From NCBI GenBank assembly GCA_018400335.1, contig JAGYMT010000036.1, positions 1 through 10,130 of the forward strand: a DNA stretch of 10,130 nt. The letters are read 5' to 3'. Origin of the DNA: Kiritimatiellia bacterium. GTDB lineage: Bacteria > Verrucomicrobiota > Kiritimatiellia > JAAZAB01. The notes under the pieces are model-generated. The model did not search any database, was not told where the DNA came from, and saw only the letters and a program-made list of their open reading frames with translations. A program made the translations under genes and the position numbers. Positions 4,907 to 10,130 of this stretch are shown here, piece after piece (the stretch's first letter is position 1; the number at the start of each line of letters is the position of its first letter).

Positions 4907-7087
4907 TTAACGCTCGATTATTCCCAGCTTCTTCAGCCTCGACCGGATTGCTCCAGGCTTGCGGTGGAAGTCGTGTGCTAGAGAAAGGACCTTTGCCGCC
5001 TCGGATTTTGCAATTGACTGCACACCTCGCCATGCCCGGCGCAGGTTTTCGTCTTCTTCATCCGACCATTTTTCGTAGGCGCGCGTGTGTTGCTTGCGGG
5101 CTTCCTCGACATATGTTGGCACAATCGGCGGCGTGAATGATGATGTTGCCCTTTCGGGCTGCGCGGCCATGGCACCAAGGGGTTCTGCATCCGGGCGGGC
5201 CTCACGGAATTCCCTGATGGCATCCATGAATCTCCGTCCGAATTGAGCGGCGCGTTTCTCCCCCACTCCGGTGAGTTGAAGCATTTCCGACTCCGCGGCC
5301 GGGAAGAATCGGGCCATTTCGTGAAGGGTGCGGTCGGTGAATATGACGTATGGAGGAACGCCCTGCTCAGAGGCCAAATCCTTGCGGAGGTCGCGGAGCC
5401 GGTCGAACAGTTCTTCATTGAAGGGTCCGGTTGCGGCCGCCACCTGGCCCCTTGCGCGTTTCCCGGTCAGCTTCCGTGACTTGAGGACATGCACGTCCCG
5501 GCCGCCGAAGAGGACCTCCCGGGATTCCGGCTGTAGCTTCAGTACCGGGTAATCGTCCGTGGTTTGCCGGATTAACCCCTGCGCGAGCAGGTTGTCGATC
5601 ATCAGCCGCCAGTGGCGATTGTCCCGGTTCCGTCCTGCGCCAAAAGTCTTAATACGGTCGTGACCGAGTTGGCGGATGCGATCGGACGCGTCGCCGGTGA
5701 CGACGGAGATGATGTGGTTGATCCCGAAACGTTCGCCGGTGCGGGCGATGGCGGACAGCACGATCTGAGCGTCAACCGTGGCTTCAACGCGCTCGACTTC
5801 GCCCTCACAGATGTCGCAGCACGGGGGCGCGTGTCGAGTGTCGGGTGCCGCGTTCCGGGTAGGCCCGGTTTCACCGAAGCCGAGGCCCGGTTGGCGCTGG
5901 GCTTCGGTGAAGCCCGCGCTACTGGCCGGAGGCCACTCTTCTCCGAAATAATTCAGAAGCTGTTTCCGGCGGCAGGCGTGGGTGGTCGCGTAGCTGACCA
6001 TGCGGTTCAGGCAGCGGACTTGGTGCGCGCGTTCAGTTTCGTCCTGGATTTTATCAATAAAGAAGCGAATTTTCGGGATATCGCCGGTGCCGAAGAGGAG
6101 TAGACAAAAAGCGGGTTCGCCGTCGCGGCCGGACCGGCCGGTCTCCTGGTAGTAACTCTCGATATTCTTCGGCAGGTCGCCGTGCAGCACGTAGCGGACG
6201 TTGGATTTGTCTATCCCCATGCCGAAGGCGATGGTGGCGACAATCACACTGACCTCGTCCCGGTTGAATGCGTCCTGGTTCTTGACGCGCGCGGCGTCAT
6301 CGAGTCCGGCGTGGTATGGCAGCGCCTTGATGCCATGGCGCGTGAGCGTATCGGCGGTCTGTTCCACGCTCTTCCGGGTTGTGCGGTAGATGATTCCGGG
6401 TTCTCCGTCATGTGCCTGCACAAATCGCAGGATCTGGTCGCCGGGTTTCTCCTTCGGAACGACCTTGTAGAACAGGTTCGGCCGGTTGAACGACGCGCGG
6501 ACAATGTGCGGAGACCGGAGCCCCAGCTTCGCCACAATGTCCTCCTGAACCTTGTGCGTGGCCGTCGCCGTGAACGCGGCAACGGGGACGTCCGGGAATT
6601 TCCGCGGAATTGTGGACAGGTTCAGGTAGTCCGGACGAAAGTCATGTCCCCACTCCGAAACGCAGTGCGCCTCGTCAATGGCGACGAACGACAGCTTCAC
6701 GCGCTTCAGCGCCACGACGAACTCCGGCATGGCGAAACGCTCAGGGGACACATAGATGAGGTCCAGTTCGCCGGCGCCGAGCCGCGCCTCGACCTCGCGC
6801 TTCATGGACGCGGATTGGGAACTGTTGAGGAATGACGCCCGCAGCCCGGTGGCGATGGCAGCATCCACCTGGTCCTTCATGAGCGAAATGAGCGGACTGA
6901 TAACGATGCACATCCCCTCCATGATGTGAGCGGGAAGCTGGTAGCAGAGCGACTTGCCGCCGCCGGTCGGCATGACGACGAAAGCGTCCCGCCGGGATAT
7001 GATTGCCTGAATGATTTCCTCCTGATTCGACAAGAAGGAGTGGAATCCGAATACACTCCGGAGGACGTCATTCGCGCTACTGTTCAT
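4907..7087 (-). CDS. recQ: ATP-dependent DNA helicase RecQ with inserted zinc region and C-terminal SANT-like domain
   Basis: 726 aa, against about 610 in E. coli. RecQ unwinds DNA 3'-5' in recombination and fork repair. GGAG (plus-strand 7096-7099) is 8 nt before the ATG. SF2 core about 16-345: Walker A MPTGGGKS 39-46, DEAH 138-141 with the RecQ-type HCVSEWGHDFRPDY after it, motif III FTATAT 172-177, motif VI QETGRSGRDG 314-323. The RQC zinc module runs from Cys372 (HACRRKQ) to Cys423/424/427 (PPCCDIC), with about 34 extra residues in between. Winged helix about 435-535; HRDC about 558-632. A tail domain, 670-724 (W..EED..L … AIRSRLKKLGI), resembles a Myb/SANT-type helix-turn-helix. All helicase motifs are intact, so it is probably active, but the zinc-ligand spacing is abnormal. 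It is the only long minus-strand gene here and stands alone apart from a possible small upstream ORF. Confidence 0.96.
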   Translation of the reverse strand: MNSSANDVLRSVFGFHSFLSNQEEIIQAIISRRDAFVVMPTGGGKSLCYQLPAHIMEGMCIVISPLISLMKDQVDAAIATGLRASFLNSSQSASMKREVEARLGAGELDLIYVSPERFAMPEFVVALKRVKLSFVAIDEAHCVSEWGHDFRPDYLNLSTIPRKFPDVPVAAFTATATHKVQEDIVAKLGLRSPHIVRASFNRPNLFYKVVPKEKPGDQILRFVQAHDGEPGIIYRTTRKSVEQTADTLTRHGIKALPYHAGLDDAARVKNQDAFNRDEVSVIVATIAFGMGIDKSNVRYVLHGDLPKNIESYYQETGRSGRDGEPAFCLLLFGTGDIPKIRFFIDKIQDETERAHQVRCLNRMVSYATTHACRRKQLLNYFGEEWPPASSAGFTEAQRQPGLGFGETGPTRNAAPDTRHAPPCCDICEGEVERVEATVDAQIVLSAIARTGERFGINHIISVVTGDASDRIRQLGHDRIKTFGAGRNRDNRHWRLMIDNLLAQGLIRQTTDDYPVLKLQPESREVLFGGRDVHVLKSRKLTGKRARGQVAAATGPFNEELFDRLRDLRKDLASEQGVPPYVIFTDRTLHEMARFFPAAESEMLQLTGVGEKRAAQFGRRFMDAIREFREARPDAEPLGAMAAQPERATSSFTPPIVPTYVEEARKQHTRAYEKWSDEEDENLRRAWRGVQSIAKSEAAKVLSLAHDFHRKPGAIRSRLKKLGIIER
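5821..5928 (-). repeat. Palindromic, repeat-rich in-frame insertion inside recQ
   Basis: This part encodes about residues 388-421 of RecQ and has no counterpart in the usual 'NYFGE…PCGNCDIC' spacing. It contains a perfect 12-bp inverted repeat (TTCACCGAAGCC at 5870-5881, GGCTTCGGTGAA at 5900-5911) and a 10-mer AGGCCCGGTT repeated exactly at 5861-5870 and 5883-5892. The limits are approximate. The form resembles palindromic elements known to insert in frame in proteins, such as Rickettsia palindromic elements; identity with any known family is not claimed. Confidence 0.6.
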
Positions 7088-7278
7088 TTCTTCAACTCCG
7101 ATGCAATCGTGTGACTCACCGTCACCTCCTCCACGCAGTTATATTCCCCGCATAGCAGAAATCCGTTCGCCGCCGGCGATCGATCACGCATTTGCTCCGG
7201 TTGGACAGACCCAAGCACAATTTCAATAGTGAAATCATACAACAACGGGAATGTGACTGCAATGGGGAAAACGAACAC
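7084..7278 (-). CDS. Possible 64-aa ORF coupled to recQ, no recognised family
   Basis: The frame runs from a GTG at 7278 to a TGA that overlaps the recQ ATG by four bases (ATGA), an arrangement typical of translational coupling. The sequence (PLLYDFTIEIVLGS …, FLLCGEYNCVEEVTVSHT) looks like short beta strands; I recognise no domain and no membrane segment. My hand count gives GC at third codon positions near 59%, compatible with coding but lower than the neighbours appear. A strong AAGGAG (plus-strand 7293-7298) stands upstream but 14 nt from the GTG, which is too far for a good start, and an in-frame stop at 7297-7299 closes the frame above. It could be a real leader gene, a decayed gene, or chance. 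Confidence 0.3.
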   Translation of the reverse strand: MFVFPIAVTFPLLYDFTIEIVLGSVQPEQMRDRSPAANGFLLCGEYNCVEEVTVSHTIASELKK

Positions 7279-7346
7279 TGCGAACCCAGTAGCTCCTTAG
7301 CCGAGCATTGTTTGAGTAAATGAGTCAAATAATTGGTTTCGACGTT

Positions 7347-7360
7347 GATAACATGTTCTC
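7347..7360. promoter_or_regulatory. Near-palindromic site, possible operator
   Basis: GATAACATGTTCTC pairs at six of seven symmetric positions around an AACATGTT core. It lies about 70 nt above the possible small ORF and 260 nt above recQ. A looser palindrome (TTTGAGTAAATGAGTCAAA, 7311-7329) is beside it. No regulator is known from the window; this is a pattern only. Confidence 0.25.
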
Positions 7361-7369
7361 AGTCAATGT

Positions 7370-7443
7370 GCATGCCATGGCGATATGCCGTGGTTCAGTG
7401 TTCAGGGGTTCAGCGCATGCCATGGCGACATGCCGTGGTTCAG
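7370..7443. repeat. Pair of 29-nt direct repeats, 45-nt period
   Basis: Copies at 7370-7398 and 7415-7443 differ at one base and are separated by 16 nt. Each copy contains two versions of CATGCCRTGG about 14 nt apart, and CCATGGC can pair with GCCGTGG in the same copy (one G-T), so each can fold as a hairpin. Two copies with a short spacer do not make a CRISPR array. It may be a tandem fragment of a dispersed repeat. Confidence 0.8.
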
Positions 7444-7662
7444 AAAATGCCGAAGACTCTCCGGACTGAACACTGCCGCAGGTCCGCCCGTGGAGGAAAC
7501 ATCTGAACCACTGAAATCTTTCAACGAAGTTGGCTAGGACCTTGAAACGGACGTGCAAAACGAAACGCCTTTTCCACCCTCATCATTTATCGAACAACGA
7601 GCTTGTATTTGATTACTTTCTTCTGTAGAAGATAAGCAGTTGCAGAACCGCCGCGTTATTAA

Positions 7663-7812
7663 AATCATTTACTCCGGCGGCAGGCGTTTTCGGGAAAACC
7701 AAAAGGGCTGCGCGCTGGGTCCGGCAATTCCATACCGGGATATATCCCGGCGGAAAACTATCTGGCCATGATCAAAGCCGGCCAGGTGCTGCGCATTGAA
7801 GAGGAGAGATGA
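7663..7812 (+). pseudogene. 3' remnant of a gene, possibly thioredoxin/DsbC-fold
   Basis: This frame is open after a TAA at 7660-7662 and ends in a TGA that overlaps the next ATG by four bases (ATGA). Its last 29 codons read …GNSIPGYIPAENYLAMIKAG…, which looks strongly protein-like and resembles the C-terminal 'PGY.P.E….I' of thioredoxin-fold proteins such as DsbC. A neighbouring frame at 7671-7682 gives TPAA, which could be the cis-proline strand that normally precedes it, suggesting a frameshift. No start codon, ribosome site or CxxC motif is found in the window upstream, so only the tail remains. The family is a guess; the preserved stop/start overlap is what I see. The alternative is a chance reading frame. 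Confidence 0.4.
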
Positions 7813-8969
7813 AACAGCCTGAGATAACGATGGAGATGAAGGAACCTGAAACTGCGGGGGGCGGCGGGGCTTCCGGCGGCGCGGCAAAAAACGGGACGCC
7901 ATGGACCATCACCACGGTGCTGCTGGGAATCATTGCGATAGTCCTCACCGGGGCGGCTTTGCGTCAGGCGCATACGGTGCTGGTCCCCCTGATTCTCGCA
8001 TGGATGATAGCCCAACTTCTCTCGCCAATGGTGAAATTCTTCGCCGCGCACCGGATACCGACCGGATTGGCGACGATCCTGGCGTTGCTGGTTCTTCTTG
8101 TTTTCTTCTACTGGATCGCTATTTTCGTCTCGCTGAGCGCCGCATCATTCATCAACAAGGTTCCCCTTTACAGCGAGAACGCCGCGAAGCACGTAGCTGA
8201 CTCCATGCGCGACCTGGGCGAACGATTCGAGATACTCTCCAACGAAGAAGTGGCGAAGCAGATACGCAACGAGGTCACGGGGTTCCTCAAATTCCTCATG
8301 GGCATGGCCGGGAGCCTGGCGGGGGCGCTGACGAGCTGGCTCGCCAAGCTGATAATGATATTCATCATGGCGACATTCATGCTCATAGCGCAGCCATATA
8401 CCGAGAAAAAAATACGCAACGCCTTTCCCGAGGACATGGCAGGGCGCCTGACAAAAATCCTCGGATCCATCTCGCGCCAGATCTCGCATTACCTGGCCGT
8501 CCAGTTCTTCCTCAGCGCGGCAACGGGTCTGCTGGTTTGGCTGAGCTGCAGGATAGCGGGTGTTGACGCGGCCATGACGTGGGGCGCGCTGGCGTTCTTC
8601 CTGAATTTCATTCCCGCTGTCGGTTCCATCGTGGCTGGAGTGCCGCCGGTGATACTCGCGCTGCTCCAGTTCCCGGACTCCATCTGGCCCGCGGTATGGC
8701 TGGCTGTTGCCATACTCGCCATCAATCAGGTTATAGGTAATCTAATCTCACCAAAGGTCATGGGCGACCAGCTGAACCTCAGCCCGGCGACGGTCCTGCT
8801 GTCTCTTCTCTTCTGGGGCTGGCTGTGGGGAATAGCAGGCGCGTTCCTCTCCGTCATCATTGCTTCCTCGATCAAGATAGTCTGCGAGAACATTGATATT
8901 CTTCGCCCCTTCAGCGTAATGATGGAGTCGGGCAGACGTTTGCCGGATGCTAAACCGCCCGATGGATGA
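7809..8969 (+). CDS. AI-2E family (PerM/TqsA-type) membrane permease
   Basis: 386 aa, a usual length for the family. A polar Gly/Ala-rich N-terminus (1-30) precedes hydrophobic segments at about 33-51, 56-72, 86-110, 168-195, 232-248, 255-282, 293-310 and 326-355, with the family's soluble stretch (about 115-165) between the third and fourth. Signature motifs are present: FFLNFIPAVGS (263-273), NLISPKVMG (311-319), LSPATVLLSLLFWGWLWGIAGAFLSVI. The family includes the AI-2 exporter TqsA and Na+/H+ antiporters, so substrate cannot be assigned. The start is uncertain: AGGAG ends 2 nt before ATG 7809, though GAGG at 7801-7804 gives 4 nt; in-frame ATGs at 7830 and 7836 are alternatives. The ATG overlaps the stop of an upstream frame remnant. 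radC follows with no real gap, implying co-transcription. Confidence 0.92.
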   Translation: MKQPEITMEMKEPETAGGGGASGGAAKNGTPWTITTVLLGIIAIVLTGAALRQAHTVLVPLILAWMIAQLLSPMVKFFAAHRIPTGLATILALLVLLVFFYWIAIFVSLSAASFINKVPLYSENAAKHVADSMRDLGERFEILSNEEVAKQIRNEVTGFLKFLMGMAGSLAGALTSWLAKLIMIFIMATFMLIAQPYTEKKIRNAFPEDMAGRLTKILGSISRQISHYLAVQFFLSAATGLLVWLSCRIAGVDAAMTWGALAFFLNFIPAVGSIVAGVPPVILALLQFPDSIWPAVWLAVAILAINQVIGNLISPKVMGDQLNLSPATVLLSLLFWGWLWGIAGAFLSVIIASSIKIVCENIDILRPFSVMMESGRRLPDAKPPDG

Positions 8970-8976
8970 GCCTGGT

Positions 8977-9642
8977 ATGAAGAGAATACCGGACATGCCT
9001 GAACACATGCGTCCTCGCGAGAAGCTGCGCGAGAAGGGGGCCGTCGCGCTCTCCGACGAGGAACTCGTCGCAGCCATTCTCGGCCGGGGTATTGTCGGCG
9101 TTGATGTACGCACCATCGCCCGCAAGGTGGCGGGGATCATAAGGGAGCGCAAGACCGACCTCAAGCTGGAGGATTTCGCGGCAGTGCCGGGCATGGGGCT
9201 CGCCAAGTCCGCGCAGATTCTCTCTGCGTTCGAGCTGGCCCGCCGGCACCTGCTTCCGGACATCGTGAAGGTGACCAGCGTGCAGGATGTGCTGCCGCTC
9301 ATCGCGGATATCGCCGGCAAGCCGCAGGAACATTTCGTCTGCATTTCACTCAACGGCGCCAACGAAGTGATAAAGACCCGGATAGTGACAATCGGGCTGC
9401 TCGACCAGAGCCAGATACACCCCAGGGAGGTGTTCGCCGACGTGATATCCGACCGGGCGGCATCGGTGATCTTCGCTCACAACCACCCGTCCGGTACGCT
9501 GCACCCCAGCGAGTCGGACCGCCGCACGCACGACGAGCTAGCGCAGGCGGCTAAGATGCTGGGACTCCGCGTGCTTGATCATGTGATAGTGACGAAAAAA
9601 GGTCACTTCAGCTTCCAGGCGGCGGGCATGATCAAAGAGTGA
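8977..9642 (+). CDS. radC: RadC family JAB/MPN-domain protein (UPF0758)
   Basis: I place the start at ATG 8977 (221 aa), 7 nt after the permease stop, because the family opens with 'MKDLPEDxRPREKL' and this gives MKRIPDMPEHMRPREKL. ATGs at 8947 and 8962 would overlap the permease and lack ribosome sites, but no strong site precedes 8977 either. An N-terminal region with RPREKL, ALSDEELVA and a helix-hairpin-helix (FAAVPGMGLAKSAQILSAFELARR, 67-90) precedes the MPN domain. The JAMM metal motif is complete: PREVF (Glu151), HNHPSG with His168 and His170, and Asp181 in PSESD. Despite its name RadC has no settled repair role; the metal residues suggest a hydrolase-like activity. It ends just before a strong hairpin. 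Confidence 0.95.
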   Translation: MKRIPDMPEHMRPREKLREKGAVALSDEELVAAILGRGIVGVDVRTIARKVAGIIRERKTDLKLEDFAAVPGMGLAKSAQILSAFELARRHLLPDIVKVTSVQDVLPLIADIAGKPQEHFVCISLNGANEVIKTRIVTIGLLDQSQIHPREVFADVISDRAASVIFAHNHPSGTLHPSESDRRTHDELAQAAKMLGLRVLDHVIVTKKGHFSFQAAGMIKE

Positions 9643-9653
9643 CCTGACGGCAT

Positions 9654-9680
9654 CCGGTCCGCGCGGGAAGCGCGTACCGG
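9654..9680 (+). terminator. Hairpin after radC, probable terminator or boundary
   Basis: CCGGTCCGCGC and GCGCGTACCGG pair at 10 of 11 positions around GGGAA, 11 nt after the radC stop. A pyrimidine-rich TTCGCCTTCTTCT follows, not a T-run, so termination efficiency is uncertain. Confidence 0.45.
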
Positions 9681-9743
9681 TTCGCCTTCTTCTGCTACTC
9701 GCTCTTGATATTACAAAAAAACGCCCGAGCCGGATTTACATTG

Positions 9744-9771
9744 TTGACAGATTCGAAGATCCGGATATTAT
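9744..9771 (+). promoter_or_regulatory. Sigma70-type promoter for tRNA-Phe
   Basis: A perfect TTGACA (9744-9749), a 16-bp spacer and TATTAT (9766-9771, 5 of 6 matches) form the best promoter in the window. Transcription should start near 9778, giving a leader of about 110 nt before the tRNA. CCGGAT (9730-9735) and ATCCGG (9759-9764) form an inverted repeat around the -35, possibly an operator or coincidence. Confidence 0.75.
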
Positions 9772-9887
9772 CTTGCTCTTATTTGGAAGCAATCGCAGCC
9801 CTTCAAGGCGAAGGTGGAAAAATCTTGATTTGAAGTCCGACAGAGCGATATACAGCTTAGAGAACAGCAAGAAAGTTTAGTGGTATT

Positions 9888-9960
<73 letters not shown>

Positions 9961-9970
9961 CCCCTTTTTT
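9961..9970 (+). terminator. T-run after tRNA-Phe
   Basis: CCCCTTTTTT directly follows the tRNA. No separate GC stem precedes the run, so termination would depend on the tRNA fold itself or on the run as a pause. From 9971 to the window end I see no gene, tRNA or clear repeat. Confidence 0.35.
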
Positions 9971-10130
9971 ATTGACTCAAACACGTATTTCGCCCTTTAT
10001 TCATGCGGGTTTGACGAACATCCGCCTTTCATGATTTGCGCTACTTCGCTCGTCCCCGCTCCTTGCGGATTGTGCCCAAAACCACTTTACATTAGGCACA
10101 TATTAGCTCCTTAATTTTCGATTGTTCGAC

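Larger units (their letters stand above)
7279..7662. other. Gene-less, lower-GC intergenic stretch
   Basis: No convincing gene on either strand. The stretch holds two palindrome-like sites (7311-7329 and 7347-7360), the 45-nt-period repeat (7370-7443), an inverted pair CAGTGTTCAG 7396-7405 / CTGAACACTG 7466-7475, another pair GTGGTTCAG (7390-7398) / CTGAACCAC (7503-7511), and the 12-mer GTCCGCCCGTGG at 7482-7493 shared with 3072-3083. By hand count GC is about 43% across 7561-7680, clearly below the adjacent genes. This suggests a decayed or acquired spacer. Confidence 0.6.

Noticed and set aside
4493..5136. Plus-strand frames of 80-136 codons across 4493-5136.
   Set aside because: Ser/Pro/Arg-rich with no ribosome sites; they cross hairpins and the end of recQ on the other strand.
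7347..7360. A classical LexA (SOS) box upstream of recQ.
   Set aside because: The site does not match the E. coli CTGT-N8-ACAG form or the GAAC-N4-GTTC form, so only a generic palindrome is claimed.
7370..7443. A possible CRISPR array.
   Set aside because: Only two repeat copies with a 16-nt spacer and no cas genes nearby.
7325..7558. A 77-codon minus-strand frame with repeated EPRH(V/I)AMAC.
   Set aside because: The repeat in the protein is just the translation of the 45-nt DNA repeat, which is a multiple of three; no start signal or family.

Overview
The window is about 10.1 kb of GC-rich bacterial chromosome holding housekeeping and accessory metabolic genes. It shows no phage genes, no transposase and no CRISPR array. 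The gene set (a sugar-1-kinase/nucleotidyltransferase fusion, a bacterial deoxyhypusine-synthase-like protein, a uroporphyrinogen-decarboxylase-like fragment, many short GC-rich palindromes between genes) would suit an uncultured PVC-type or related environmental lineage. That placement is a weak inference; no marker in the window settles it.

Layout. (1) Bases 2-2911, plus strand: the 3' part of a fusion of nucleotidyltransferase, left-handed beta-helix and APH-type kinase (MurU/AmgK-like), followed after 18 bp by a deoxyhypusine-synthase-superfamily protein. The two probably form one operon whose start lies left of the window. (2) 2912-3143: a leader with two GC-rich hairpins. (3) 3144-4458, plus strand: a fold-type III PLP enzyme of the D-serine dehydratase/D-threonine aldolase family, then the first 62 codons of a uroporphyrinogen-decarboxylase-like protein that stops abruptly. 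(4) 4459-4906: no convincing gene; hairpins, inverted repeats and a near-identical 14-nt direct repeat bracket about 410 bp that begin exactly at the truncation. (5) 7087-4907, minus strand: a full RecQ helicase with a repeat-rich in-frame insertion in its zinc-binding module and a C-terminal Myb/SANT-like domain; a possible 64-codon ORF overlaps its start by ATGA. (6) 7279-7808: a lower-GC stretch with a 45-nt-period repeat and the apparent 3' remnant of a thioredoxin-fold gene that still overlaps the next start by ATGA. (7) 7809-9642, plus strand: an AI-2E-type permease followed by radC. (8) 9643-10130: a terminator-like hairpin, a near-consensus sigma70 promoter, tRNA-Phe(GAA), a T-run, and about 160 bp with nothing recognisable.

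How the genes work together. The first pair suggests salvage of a free sugar to an NDP-sugar beside an enzyme of unknown substrate. The second pair suggests amino-acid catabolism, now partly broken. RecQ and RadC are genome-maintenance proteins but are not adjacent or co-oriented. I see no coherent multi-gene novel system. The most unusual signals are the palindromic insertion in RecQ, the truncated gene joined to a MITE-like segment, and the DHS-like protein next to the sugar kinase fusion.
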